Shown piece after piece: positions 1 through 12,084 of a stretch of DNA of 64,000 bases (positions within the stretch are counted from its first letter, which is position 1; each line of letters begins with the position of its first letter). The notes under the pieces were generated by a model that was given only the letters and a program-made list of their open reading frames with translations, did not search any database and was not told where the DNA came from. This DNA comes from Selaginella tamariscina (Eukaryota; Streptophyta; Lycopodiopsida; Selaginellales; Selaginellaceae): assembly GCA_003024785.1 (NCBI GenBank), contig PUQB01000187.1, forward strand, positions 247,501 through 311,500. The letters are read 5' to 3'. A program made the position numbers and the translations under genes.

Positions 1-8
1 AAAAGAGG

Positions 9-551
9 GGGATTAATCCCGCGATAACTCTCTCAACTGATAATGATTTACTTGAATTTATTAGAAAAGAGTTTGTCGGGATTAATCTCGCCAACCATTT
101 TAGGAGGCAGAGAAGGGTGGCGGGATTAATCTCGCCACTTCTGTTTTAAATATTTGTGGGCAGATTCATCCCGAATCTCTTTGAAATCATAGTTTCGGAG
201 AGAGTTGTGGGGGATTAATCCCGCCGCTTATTCCCCGTTCAGAGTTGTGGGCGGGATTAATCCCGCCGCCTATTCTCCGTCGTCAGTGTTGTGGGCGGGA
301 TTAATCCCGCCCCCTCTTCCTCGTCGGAGGAATTTGCGCGGGATTAATCCCGCCGACTCTCCGACGAGGAAGTCCGGCGGCGGGATTAATCCCGCCGCCT
401 CTCCGATGGGAGAGTCGCGGCGGGATTAATCCGCCGACTCTCCGAGGGTAGAGTCGGCGGGATTAATCCCGCCGACCTCTCCATCGAGAGTGTCGGCGGG
501 ATTAATCCCGCCATGTTCCTCGTCGGATGGAGTCGTGGCGGGATTAATCCC
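9..551. repeat. Tandem array of 13 palindromes, ~42-bp period
   Basis: The core GGGATTAATCCC, usually extended to GGCGGGATTAATCCCGCC (a perfect 18-bp palindrome), recurs at 9, 78, 122, 161, 211, 253, 297, 340, 382, 422, 459, 498 and 540. Copies at 78, 122, 161 and 422 are imperfect. Centre-to-centre spacing is mostly 37-44 bp, close to four helical turns. Linkers are GC-rich and partly self-complementary, for example CTCTCC facing GGAGAG. The array stops about 145 bp before the DUF7869 reading frame and may continue left of the window. It is not a CRISPR: linkers are related to each other and the repeat is fully palindromic. Confidence 0.93.
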
Positions 552-696
552 GCCCATCAGTTGTATTAATAAAGCATGAGATATTATCTTTATACATAAT
601 TATGTATTATTGCACATGCATATTATTAAGCAACCGCAGTTATGATTTCTTAGAAATATTGCATAAACAGATATCATAAATAACACAATTATTTAT

Positions 697-3600
697 GTGC
701 AGGACAATATGTATAATACTGGAGATAAAGTATGTCTTCTTCGGAACAACGAGATAGTTGGCACTGGAACTGTGGAAGTTCGAGATGATAATGCATCATG
801 TCACAATATTGCCCAAGGATCTTGTGTGTACGTATGGGTGAACACCATTTTCAAGCATGTTGAGGTTCGGGAATGGAATTTGAGGAGGGTTCTCCTGTAT
901 TGTGGAATTTGGATGAAGTCAAGGCTGACACAGAATATAGAGTCACAAACAAACAGTAGCACGAGTTTTCCAGATGATGGCTTGCCTGCTGTGATGGATG
1001 AGGTGATTCTCTTTCTTCATGAGATTGAGGTTGGGAGAGGCATCATCACAGCTATAAATCCAATGGAAGCAGTGTCAGAAGAGAAACTAGGGTCCGACTT
1101 CGTGGGTGTAGTTGTGACAGAGGTTTCACCTAATGGCACTTTGCATCCTGGATCCCTCGTGAGGTGGCGAACATCTGAATTAAGACGGCAAGATGGTTCA
1201 ACATATTCTGGGTTGGATTTCAATAATAACAACCCGGAAGAACAACTCATATTTGAAGAGGTTCCTTGCATTGGTCCTATTGTAAGAAAAAGGCGATTCA
1301 TGGGTTGCAGATCTTCCCCTGCAAGTTTCAGCAAGAGGGTGAAGATGGATCCTACATCTTCCGAAAGTGTTACGAGCATTTCCACGATTGACTGCAAGAA
1401 GAAGTGTTGTCAGATGGCAGACCGGAATGAAATTACCCAATGTAGACATGTCTTTCGTACGCTCACCCAAAAGCAAAGGCATGAGTTTGTATATGCTGCA
1501 CTAACTGGGTGTATTGATGGAATGGCCTCGGACACAGGTTATCAGAGTACATCCATGGTATTTAATAAGGTGGCCATCTGCTTCAAAGCTTGGTACAGTA
1601 TATACGGGATCCCAAAGACCACGTTCTACCGTCGGAGGGATGAGTGGCTAGATGGAGCGCGAACCTCAGTACATGGGAACACTCGCTTGGTCAAAACCCG
1701 CTCTCACATTATGGCAGCCATAGAGATACTCAAGGCTTTTGTGGAAGCAAATGCAGACAGGATGCCTCACAAATGCCGAACCACAAATGCAGGGGTCAGG
1801 GAAAATCTCAAGGTTTTGCCTTCAATCTACACTCAATTGAAGCTGTGTGAACATGTGAACAAGTGCCTCAGTTTGATGGGGCTGCAAGCAATCTGCACTG
1901 GTACCTTCAACAACATATGGAATACTCATTTTAAGGATGTGGAGATTGCAAAACACTCTAGCTTTTCCAAGTGTGACACTTGTACATCATTGAAGGCTGC
2001 AGAGGCTTGTGCAAAAACCTTGGTGGAGATCACTGCCATTCAAAAGAAGATGGAGGCCCACATGATTGCACAACAAACTTGCCGGTCTCAGTACTATGCA
2101 CACCGCATGCTTTCTGTGTCACCCATCAGAGTACCTGTGCTTGATCCATGACAAGATGGATCATTCAAAGACCAGCATTCCAAAGCTCGTTGCAACACCA
2201 AAGTGCCTTGGAAATGTCATGAAACTTCCGATTTCATTGACAGGTGTGCTAACACATGGACACGGTTGTGAGTCATATGGACACTTTTCACTTCCACATT
2301 GGTCTAGCGACTCCAATTTCACTATTGGGTCGTTGGCCATGTGTTTCAGAAACCTTGAAGCCCACTCACAGACAAGTCCTATCAGTGATCTCAAAGTGAA
2401 GAAACAACACCTTCAACCTTTACATAATGCTCTCATGAACACGTCTGCACTTGAGGCTACTTGGGAATATGAGAGGCATTGTCAGCAACCTGCACAAAAA
2501 ACAGATGGCCCTGTTGAGAGTTCAGGTTCAGTGGAGGGATCTAGCTCAAATAGTGTACATGTGTCCTCAACATCAAATAAGCTTCCTCGTCATTTGCTTT
2601 TACAGATGGATAATTGTGCAGGCGAGAACAAAAATAGGTAAATCATTTTACTTAAGGGTTTCTCAAGCTCATACTTACTTTTATTTTCTAGATATGTGCT
2701 AGCATACTTGTCAATGCTTGTTGCCAAAGGTGTGTTTGAAACAATCACGCTCAGTTTTCTTATGGTTGGTCACACTCATGAAGATATTGATGCGTTCTTC
2801 AGCAAGGTCTCCAACTCTACAAAAAGGACAAGTGCACTTACCTTACCGCATATGATGAATCTTTTTGAAAATTGCATCTCCAAAAAAAGTTGTGCTTTGC
2901 TTGTGACTGAGGTGCCAGACTTCAAAAAATTTCTCAAGGAGTATATAAAAGGGGAGTGATTCTTTAGTTGGTCACCTTGTGCCGCTACAATTCTTTTTCT
3001 CCATACGAGATGGTATACCTATTATGCAGTACAAGTTACGGCCATCAGAGCAGGAGTGGTTACCGAAAGAGGGGTTAATGCTCTTCAAAAGTGGAGAGAA
3101 TGGAAAGCCACTTCTCCCAGAAGGACAACCAGACCCTATTCCATTGAGTGCCCAGCTCAAGGAACAAGAGGTTATTATTGATGGCATCAAAAAATATGTG
3201 GCATGGGTTCAAAAATCGATGCCAAAGAATTCTGATAAGGCAACTGGTTACTCAGAACTATATAAGCATGTGGTGACTATTGGGAGACTGTTGTTCGAGA
3301 GTTGGAAGGGCCTACTGTCACAAGTACAGAATTGCAACACCCTTTTTGGCCTAAAACAAGGTGGCGAGAGGAGATTGAAATGACATCACTGAGCACAGAC
3401 GACATAGAAGCCAGTAGTGATGTGGAAGTGCAAACCCCACACTTTGTTGGACAAAGGAACCAAAAACCTAAAGCATACTTTGATTGCTGCCAGGATCTTC
3501 AAAAACTAATGATGGTTCTCATTACTCCAGATGCGTCATATAATCAGCCTATTTGGATGGGTCAAATTATCGACACACCTGAAGTAATCACAAAAAATAG

Positions 3601-3769
3601 TATTGTTAAGGTTGCATGGTTCAAACCACAAAAAAGGCGACACGAGAAGGAGAGCGAAAGATATAATGGATGCCTAGAGAAAACATGGTCTCCCAATCAA
3701 AAAGACCCAGCATGTTTTATAAATGTTAAATCCATTCGATATAGGTGGGATGTCAAGGAGAAACGTTGA
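697..3769 (+). pseudogene. DUF7869 (transposase-like) protein gene, frame-broken
   Basis: The first segment, 697-2130, holds a divergent N-terminus and a Cys-containing stretch (KCDTCTSLK). The frame then shifts and continues with the family hallmarks IHDKMDHSKT, GHGCESYGH and MDNCAGENKNR. A 54-bp GT-AG intron at 2638-2691 splits the Arg codon before YVLAYLSML, followed by GHTHEDIDAFF. Two further breaks follow, one near 2950 at an AAAAGGGG run and one at 3255-3285 before RELEGPTVTSTELQHPFWP, and the frame ends at 3769. DUF7869 proteins are plausible RNase H-like transposases of poorly studied elements; that role is inference. The breaks may be decay or consensus errors. The first exon may begin at an upstream acceptor (TGTGCAG ending near 702). 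Confidence 0.7.
2638..2691 (+). other. 54-bp spliceosomal intron in the DUF7869 gene
   Basis: Starts GTAAATC and ends TTTTCTAG. Removing it restores N-K-N-R-Y-V-L-A-Y across the junction, with the codon split after two bases, which matches the expected family sequence. The same mini-intron size is seen in the gene at 18940-23533. Confidence 0.85.
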
Positions 3770-4250
3770 TAAGTCACAATTTATTTAATATTCATAATTT
3801 TATAAACTCTTTAATAAATAGTACCAAATTGTTTACTTACACTATAAAATTTAAAAACGATATGGAAGATTGAATATTTTATAGGATTGTATATTTATAT
3901 ATTACTACTACAAATTTTTAATTAATAATGTTACATTTAAATATTAATATTTTAATAACAACATCAATATTTATATATGTACTCTTATGCTCTTCCTTAA
4001 TTGTTATATTAGGCAATATTATATAATTTAATACTTTCTACTTTTATAATGTTATTAATTTTTGTTCAATGAATGCTATAATTTATTAAAGGGTCGAATA
4101 CAAAATAGAATATTCTAAAGAATATTTTGTTTTAAATATATATTCTAAAGAATATTCCTTTAATATTAGAAAATGCTAATTAAATAGCTAAAATTGTTAA
4201 TTATTAAGAAATGGGACTATAGCCATGCCCATTTTAGTTACAACTTGCAT
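3770..4250. other. AT-rich spacer, no gene seen
   Basis: No credible reading frame. Contains two perfect GAATATTC palindromes at 4108-4115 and 4150-4157 in a short inverted arrangement. I see no second copy of the 1-552 array here that would mark the other end of the DUF7869 element. Confidence 0.6.
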
Positions 4251-4252
4251 AT

Positions 4253-4950
4253 GAGTATTTGCTAAGTAAACTCCTCAAGACTAGGTTTGGACAACCTAAG
4301 TATAACAACTTCACAAGTGCGTCATGAAAGGGCTCCCACTAATGAGCTTAGGTTGTTCACCCTTGGATCCCAAGGAGAACACCCCTAGCCAAGTGTGCCA
4401 TTAGCACACCTAGTTACGAGACCTAGCCTCCATTGAGTTGATGCCCAAGGTTTAACACCTTGATGTGAGCACAAAGTATGCTTGCTTACTAGAGTATCCA
4501 ACCCCTTAGCATTAATCTCAAGAGACAACCTCAAAAGGTGTGTCTTAGGCATTATACTATGTTGCCATTTAGCCTAGTGTCACATGAAGATGTGACACTT
4601 TTTTCAGATATGGGCTATCATGCCATAACCCCTTGTATTCAAGAGTTGCACCAAGTGCCACAATGTGGCTCTCAATGCCAACTCTAGAACCCCTCTATTA
4701 TCCCTCAAGAACTCGATAAGGAAACCCTGTCAACAAAAAATCCACAACCAAATTGGACAAGGACATGAATGTGGCTTGCTTAGTTTTAAGTGTTGCTCTT
4801 AGCTTGACGTGGAGGAGGAGGCTAGAGACAAGCCTTAACCTCTGACTCTTGGAAAGTGCATTTTGACAAGACCTCTCAGGCATGGATTCACCAACATTAA
4901 GGGTAGGCTACCCCGAAGGTGGGACATACCCTACTGTCTGGAGGATAGGG
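4253..4950 (+). repeat. Repeat A copy 1 (5' part, truncated)
   Basis: Matches A3 (10800-11475) at about 80% by eye, in the same order: a block with GACTAGGTTTG, a block with AATGAGCTTAGGTTGTTC, a block with TGTGACACT, then a block with CATTAAGGGTAGGCTACC near 4900. It breaks off after GGTGGCAC at about 4957 and runs into DNA related to the Ty3 LTR at 9440-10060. Confidence 0.75.
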
Positions 4951-5310
4951 TGGCACATTGAAAGCCTTTTTGGATAGCAACATGTGGAGACCAGAGACAG
5001 CTCGAAGGAGGTCAGGTGGTCCTTGTGAGGGTCTCTAGTTTATGCATATTGGTGCCTAAAAAATTGGTTTTGAAGGCAAGTTCGAAATGGGTAATCAGTG
5101 GGAAGGAGAGAATAATACCTCTGAGAGTGGACAAACTAGGCAATCTTGCTAGGCCAAAGTCCAAGCTAATAGCCTCTAGTTCTTATTGCACTGACAATCG
5201 GCCTAAGAAGATTGTTAAGGAGTTTGATAATGAACGTTGCCACCTAGGAGGAGCAAGCCTAAGGGCAAAAGTTTTAATGGCAGCAAGGACAAAAGACACC
5301 TAAAAAGCTT
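4951..5310 (+). mobile_element. Ty3 LTR fragment, inverted relative to 9785-9905
   Basis: The stretch 4958-5060 (GAAAGCCTTTTTGG ... GTGGTCCTTGTGAGGGTCT ... TGCATATTGGTGCC) is the reverse complement of 9785-9900, which lies in the LTR of the minus-strand Ty3 element. The remainder to 5310 has no recognisable coding content. Confidence 0.6.
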
Positions 5311-5329
5311 CAAGAGATCGAGCATGGAG

Positions 5330-7025
5330 AGTGTCATAGTTTTTTACTACGACTCCTCTTTACTTTGGACGTTTGACTATTGTTACCTACTAAACTATGT
5401 TGACAAGCTCTAAATGTAGTAGGAAACAGGCTCGCTTAGTGCACTTGGGTATCTGGTGATGGTTTGGCTGGGTGTCATTAGGTATTTGCAGAAAACTCTA
5501 GGCGAAGCTAGAACTTACCTTTTAGAAAACTCTTACCCTGGTTTTCCATGTCCCAGTTGGGTTAATGGTTTAGTTCCGGTGAGTTTGGCATGTTGAATAT
5601 GTTTAGGAATACCCCTGGGTTTGACAGGTTAGGGTTTAGGGGTAAATGGGTCATTAATTAACTCACCAAGTATATTCCCTCTGAGAATAAGATTTTGTGC
5701 CAACCCACTTATGTAAATAGGAAAATGGGGGGGGGGGGGCTCTGTCACATATATTAAATAGTATATGTATGAGAGCTCTTGGGTTCATGACTGAGTTCGT
5801 TGCTCTTATGTCGGTGCAAGTTTTAGCTTGTGTCATTAAAGTACAACCCTTTGTTGTGCTGCCTTAACTTCCATACAATAGGGGTACGTCCCACCTTCGG
5901 GGTAGCCTACCCTTAACATTGGCAAATTCATGCCTGGGAGGTTCTGTTAGACTGCACGTTCCAAGAGGCAGAGGTAGAGGCTTGTCTCCAGCCTCCTCCT
6001 CCACGTTAAGCTAGGTGTAGCACTCACGGCCAAGTAAGTCACATCCGTGTCCTTGTCCAACTGTGAGCATGAAATCTTGTTTGATAGGTTCTTCTTAAGG
6101 GTTCACTAAGGGGTTCTAGAGTTGGCATTTAAGAGCTACGTTTGTGGCACTTGGTGCAACTCTTGAATCTAAGGGCTATGACATGATAGCCACATTGTGG
6201 AAGGTAATGTCACATGGAGATGTGATACTAGGCTAGGCGTCACACGATACAACGCCCAGGCACGCCCTTCGGGGTTGTGTTATGGACTTGTTGTCAAGGG
6301 GTTGGATACTCTAGTAAACAAGCATGCTTGTGCTTGCATTAGGGTGCTAAGCCTTGGGCAGCTGCTCAAGGGGTTAGGTCTTGTAACTAGGTGCGCTTTG
6401 GCAAACTTGGAATCTAAGGGTTAAACAACCTAAACTTGTTAGCAAGAGCCCTTTCATGAAGCATTCGCAAGGTCATGTACTTAGGGTTATCCAAATAAGA
6501 ATACTCGTGTCCACTTACGGGGCACACTCGTGTCCTCACTAAGTACTAGCCCTAGGTCTAGGATATGACTTGGCCACTCAAACCCTTTGGGGTTAATTGT
6601 GGTTCAGGGTACCATTGTCACCCTAAAGGGGTTGTACTCCCAGATGAGGGTGATTCCTCAAGAGGTAAGTGACAATGCCTTAGCTCTATCACGGGAGTAT
6701 GTGTGAAAAACATCTCCTTTGTGGGGTTAAGACATGAGCCTGTCTAGGTCTACTGGGATAGGATCCTAAAATTTACTCAGGATATTCTCTAGGGTTCGAA
6801 GGATGGTCATTCTAGGGGACTTAGGGTAAGACTCTAAGTCTTCTGTTTAACTAGGCATATGAGTTAAACTCTTGGGGTTATCTTGGAAAACTTAGCGTTG
6901 CTCACACAGGGTGATGACATTGGATGGCCATTAGGTAGTCACATGTTGCTACATGTTGGCCCTTCAAGTTAAAACTTTGACAAAGAGGAGCAAAGGAAGA
7001 CATCTCTAAACCACAAGGTAAATTT
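5330..7025 (-). repeat. Repeat A copy 2, full length, inverted
   Basis: Reverse complement of A3 over nearly its whole length. Ends are TGTCATAGTTTTTTAC at 5330 and GTTAAAACTTTGACA near 7000. The G run near 5728-5738 corresponds to C runs in A3 and A4. No intact reading frame is present, so it behaves like a solo long terminal repeat or a non-autonomous element. Confidence 0.78.
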
Positions 7026-7733
7026 CTGTTTGTTCTTGCTCGATAGGTAGACTACATGGCATGGGAGGAGCTACATGAACATGCTATTGTGGTGGAGGGA
7101 TGACTTGGTGAGCGTCCAGTGCAAATCCTCATGGATCGCAGGAGTGGTAATAACTTTGTGTCATCAAAGTTAGTTTAAGAGTGCAGCTTGCCCACAAAGA
7201 CTGTGCCTTAATATGAAATTGAGGGCTCAACTACTATCACACAAAGCTGGAATGCTTGTGTGGAGGAGTTACAGCTGGAGGTTGGCAAACTTAGCTGGTG
7301 GAGACTTTCTTTTTTGCAAAGCTAGCACGTGTGGATCTCATCCTTAGGATGAGTTGGCTGGAGCATGTGGATCTTAAGATCCAGTCGAGTAAAAGCTTGA
7401 ATATGGTGAAGTGAAAGACACTTGATTTGGAACAAAGCTTGAGCTTCAAACAAGTTCTTATACTGTCATCTCGAGTGAAGTTGTTGTGCAAAATTTCCTT
7501 GAGGAGTTTGCTAAGGTCTTCCCTCCCGAATTACCTCATGGCTTACCACTTGTAAGAGGTGTGGAGCATGAGATTGTGTTGGAACCAAATATGAAAGCTA
7601 TTTATCGTAGGCCATTCTGACTGAGCCATGTTGCAGAGCAGAAACAAGTGATGGAGCTATTGAAATATGGCTTCATACAACCGAGCAAGTCTTCATTTGG
7701 TGCACCAGTATTGCTACTCAGTCACAAGGGCGT
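7026..7733 (+). mobile_element. Ty3 protease/reverse transcriptase fragment
   Basis: Translation of 7500-7733 gives the start of a Ty3 reverse transcriptase domain: FPPELPHGLPLVRGVEHEI, a region resembling IYRRPF, then LKYGFIQPSKSSFGAPVLLL. The upstream part resembles the protease and linker region (LMDRRSGNNFVSSK). An in-frame TGA at 7618-7620 and the abrupt replacement by repeat A4 at 7734 show that this copy is dead and truncated by insertion. Confidence 0.75.
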
Positions 7734-7734
7734 A

Positions 7735-8345
7735 ACATTAAGGGTAGGCTAGCCTAAAGGTGGGACATACCCTTATTGTTTAGAAGTTGTGGCAGCACAA
7801 CGGAGAGTTGTGCTTTAACACACAAGCTTAGTTTACATTGATAGGAGAATAACAAGCTCTCTTTTAAACTCATGAACTTTCATTACATATACACTACCTT
7901 ATTTATGTGATGGAGCAAACCCCCCCCCCCCCCCCACCTAATTGTGTAAGTGGGCTAGCACATTAGTGAGTATACTTAACTTAACATAATCCTAAACCTA
8001 CCTCAAGGGGGGGTGGGGGAGGAGATTAGGGAGTGGGGTTAGAGCAACCCTAGGGTTAGGTCAACCCAAGGGGTGTTTTTAACCTTACTTGACACGCCGA
8101 ACTCACCACAACTATTAGGAAACCTAAATGGGATGTCAAAATCGAGAAAGAGTTCTTTATATGGAAATCCTACCTTCGTTTAGAGTTTCTTGCAAACCTA
8201 GCTGGATTATCCCTAAATATCCAAGTGCACTAAGGAGGGTTGTTTTTACAACACCTAGGGTTTGTCAACACAACTCGGTAGGTAACAACAATCAAACTCC
8301 AAAGTAAAAAGTAGAGTCATAGTAAAAACGGCACAATCGTTTGTG
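7735..8345 (+). repeat. Repeat A copy 4 (3' part)
   Basis: Aligns with the 3' third of A3, from CATTAAGGGTAGGCT to GAGTCATAGTAAAAACG. A run of about 17 C lies at 7919-7935 where A3 has CCCCCCTCCCCCC and A2 has a G run on the opposite strand. It sits directly in the broken Ty3 reverse transcriptase frame. Confidence 0.75.
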
Positions 8346-9440
8346 TGTTTGTGAACTTACTAATTCCAACAACTCAAGTAAAATTTGTGTTTGAGTACAC
8401 AAGAAACCTCTTGTTCACAACATCATGAATCACTTGGATGTCCTCGGCTAAAATTGTAGCTTTGGACTCATATACACACTCTATCAAGGCTACAATTCTA
8501 CTATTACCCACAATGAAAAATATATCATTAAGGTCAGGATCAACATCCGAGCATATCCTCCCACACGTCTTTACATATGCTATGTCGTTTGATGCTTCAT
8601 CTATCTGTGACATTTTTAGCAGGACTTGAGGGTGTTCAAAAACTTCCCCTTATTGTTCCTTGAGAATGCTAGCAGCTACCTCCGTGAATAATGATGTAAT
8701 GCAAATTAGAACTCTTGCATGCACTAGTTGATCGAACGAGGGAGTTAAGAATGAGATGCCCATGATTTCATTATCTTCAATAGCTTTGCATAGAGACCTC
8801 GAGGGAGGATATACACCCTCCAAATACCTCAACAATTCCCCAAAGTCCCATTTCTTCACTTTTGCAGCATTCACTATTTCTAGAGCAAATCCATACTCAT
8901 GTGATCTTGTTGGTGCTTCTCCTTGCTACCCATGAAACCCTTGCTGCCAACACCAGCTCTAGTTACATCCCTTGCGGGCTACTCCCTTGTTGCTATTATG
9001 TTTGTCAAGGCTAGCATTGGAATGATCCCATACCATCCAAATCATAATAACATACACTCTCTATACTCATCAAATCACTACTAGAATTGTTATATCTACA
9101 ACACATGCACTCAATTCGCAAAGAACCAATGAAGATGTTGTTATCCTTGCCAAGCTGCTCTCAATTTTTCACAAGAGGTTAATTATATTAACCATTATCA
9201 AGGTCAATTATATTGAGTTTTTCTTGAATAGATTTAGACTTTAAAGGGTTAGGGTTCCTATATTTTAGGGGTTTAGGTAATTGAATATTCCAAGGTATCA
9301 TGGAGGCATCATATAGTTAGTGTAGAGAATATTCTTGTATTTTGTTTTCCACATATCTTGGAAGTCTTAGAGATGAAACTCAAGCCCACAAATACTCGAT
9401 TTGTCATGCTTTAGACCTTTATTGGTCTTTTACTAAGATA
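8346..9440 (-). other. Unrecognised minus-strand coding remnants
   Basis: Two consecutive minus-strand frames, 8650-8874 (containing WDFGELLRYLEGVYPPS) and 8374-8613 (containing ARATILAEDIQVIHD-like sequence), read in the same direction with a stop between them. They resemble a degenerate gag-like or gene fragment, but I cannot assign a family. The rest, to 9440, shows no gene. Confidence 0.35.
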
Positions 9441-10055
9441 CTGTCACATGCCAGTCCAAGCCAATCCACATACAAAACAAAACCCAAATGAAATAATCCA
9501 AAAGAGCCTAGCCCTTTACATATCCAACATCAGCCAAACTGAACCTCATGGAGACTCTATATATATTGTAGAAACACACTACATAATGTAACATATTTCA
9601 TTAGAATATTCCCAATAATAAACTCTAGAGATGCTTAGAAGAAGGTGAAACATGTAGAAAACACCACAAGGATGATGAGACCAACTCACACCATCACAAG
9701 AAGAAAGTACAGGAAAATGCCTAACCCATACCCACTAGCACCAAACCCAAAACCCAAGAAGCCCACAAGTCCTTCTTCATTCTGAAGTTCCTGTTAGGCA
9801 CCAATATACACAAACTAAAGACCCTCACAAGACCACCCGACCTCCCCTGAGCTATCTCTAGTCTCCACACATTGCTCTCCAAAAAGGCTTTCAATATTAG
9901 GGTGTCTTCCATTATTCTCCTATTTCCCTTTTATACCCTTATTTCTCCCTTTTCCCTTTTTCCCTTTTTGGATTCTTCTAGATCTATGTACATGTGTCCT
10001 TATAGCTTTAAGGAATATTCTTTTTGAGGAATATTCTTTGATTTGTTATATGGGT
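9441..10055 (-). mobile_element. Probable 3' LTR of the minus-strand Ty3 element
   Basis: On the minus strand a purine tract GAGGGGAGGATTAT (about 10055-10068) is followed by TGACCCATAT. The repeat then runs about 610 bp to CATGTGACA at 9441. This order, pol end then polypurine tract then TG...CA repeat, is the normal 3' end of a Ty3 element. GAATATTC dyads are present at 10013-10020 and 10029-10036. The matching LTR at the other end is not in the window. Confidence 0.55.
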
Positions 10056-10079
10056 CATAATAATCCTCCCCTCATTAGC

Positions 10080-10345
10080 AAGTCCTTGTCCTCAAGGACA
10101 ATATAACTTACTCAATTGGTCCTGTATTGTTAACCTCATACATCCACAAAGAATCTACATGGGACTCATTCCTTATGAGTACTCTCTTTATTTGGCTAAC
10201 ATGAAACATTGGGTGCACCCTCACTCCTTCTGGCAGCCATAATTGATATGCCACCTTACTAATACACTCCAGAATCTCATAAGGACCTAAGTACTTGGGA
10301 AACAACTTATTATTGAGTCCCTTCTGTAAGGCCACAATGTCGAAG
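10080..10345 (-). mobile_element. Ty3 integrase C-terminal segment, separated from pol
   Basis: The minus frame 10108-10335 reads ALQKGLNNKLFPKYLGPYEI, then a VAYQLWLPEGVRVHPMFHVS-like stretch, the usual Ty3 integrase C-terminal region (KLxPxYxGPYxI...HPVFHVSxLK). Its N-terminal continuation is found only beyond repeat A3, at 12185 and above, so A3 inserted into this element. Confidence 0.85.
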
Positions 10346-10347
10346 TT

Positions 10348-12080
10348 TTAACTCGGAGGGCTAACACGTGGCTGCCAAGTGGCCTTCTGGCGTCAATTCC
10401 CTGTGTGAGCAACGCTAAGTTTTCCAAGATGACTGTAAAGTCTGACTCAGATGCCTAGCTAAATAAAAGACTTAAAGTAATACCCTAAGCCCTCTAGAAT
10501 GACCATCCACCGAACCCTAGAGAATATCTCGAGTAGACTTTAGGATCCTATCACAGTAAACCTAGATAGGCTCATGCCCTAACCCACAAAAGAGATGTGT
10601 CTCCCACATGCCCGTGATAGAGTTAAGGCATCGTCACTTACCCCTTTGAGGAATCACCCTCATCCAGGAGAAACAACCCCTTTAGGCCAACAAGGGGTAC
10701 CTTGAACCACGACTAACCCCTAAGGATTTGAGTGGCAAGTCATACCCTAGACCTAGGACTAGTACTTAGTGAGGACATGAGTGTGCGTTGTAGGCGAACA
10801 CGAATGTTCTACTAAGCAAACTTCCTAAGACTAGGTTTGAATAACCCTAAGCACATGACCTTGCGAGTGTCTCATGATAGGGCTTCTACTAATGAGCTTA
10901 AGTTGTTCAACCCTTAGATCCTAAGGAGAACACCTCCTAGCCATGTGTGCCAAAGCACACCTAGTTACGAGACTTAATCTCCCTTGAGCGGATGCTTAAG
11001 GTTTAACACCCTAGTGCAAACACAAACATGTATGTTTACTATAGTATCCAATCCCTTAGCAACAAACCCATCAAAAGGCGTGCCTCAGGCGTTGTATTGT
11101 GTGACGTTTAGCCCAGTGTCACATCTCCATGTGACACTACCTTCCCGATGTGGGCTATCATGCCATAGCCCTTAGATTTAAGAGTTGCACCAAGTGCCAC
11201 AAACATGGATCCTAAATGTTAACTCTAGAACCCTTAGTGAACCCTCAGGAATTGGGTAATGTGCACCCGTCAAACAAGATCTCACGCCCACGGTTGGACA
11301 AGGACACGAATGTGCCTTGCTTGGCCACGAGTGCTACACCTAGCTTGACGTGGAGGAGGAGGTTGGAGATAAGCTTCAACCTCTGCCTCTTGGAATGTGC
11401 ATTCCGACAAGACCTTCTAGGCATGAATTCGCCAACATTAAGGGTGAGCTACCCCAAAGGTGGGACGTACCCCTATCATTTGAAAGTTAGGGTGGCACAA
11501 CAGAGGGTTATGCTTTAATGACACAAGCTAGAGCTTGCACCGGGAGAAGAAGTAACGAGCTCAGTCATGAACCTAGGAACCCTCACTCCTACATACTACC
11601 TTATTTATGTGACAGAGCCCCCCTCCCCCCTTGTTTTCCTGTTTACATAAGTGGGCTAGCACGGAATCTTATTCCCAAAGAGAATATACTTTGTGAGTTA
11701 TTCATTGATCCTTAAACCCTAACATGTCAAACCTAGGGGTATTTCTAAACATATCCGACATCCCAAACTCACCGGAACTAGCCATTAACCCAACTAGGAT
11801 ATGAAAAATCAAAGTAAGAGTTTTCTAGATGGAAGTGCTAGCTTCGCCCAGAGTTTCTTGCAAATACTTAATGACACCTGGCCGGACCATCACTAGATAT
11901 CCAAGTGCACTAAGCGGACTCGCAAGCGGTATGTCTATACACGTAACAGATACATGTACATATGCGTTGGATTATTTTGATTGATAGATACACCTAGGAC
12001 TTATCAACATAGTACAATAGGTAACAACAGTCAACGTCCAAAGTAAAAGAGAAGTCATAGTAAAAACTATGACAATAATG
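10348..12080 (+). repeat. Repeat A copy 3, full length, nested in Ty3
   Basis: About 1.73 kb, splitting a Ty3 integrase frame. Ends read TGTCGAAGTTTTAAC and GTAAAAACTATGACA, imperfect inverted ends of TGTC...GACA type. ACAAT occurs at both junctions and could be the 5-bp target duplication, in which case the element would start one base inside. No coding capacity seen. Likely a solo LTR or non-autonomous LTR element. Confidence 0.75.
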
Positions 12081-12084
12081 TTCT

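Noticed and set aside
205..429. 74-residue frame with repeated INPA motif
   Set aside because: It is a translation of the palindrome array; the apparent protein repeat simply reflects the DNA repeat.
9..551. CRISPR array
   Set aside because: Units are fully palindromic, spacers are short and related to each other, there are no cas genes, and the context is a eukaryotic genome.
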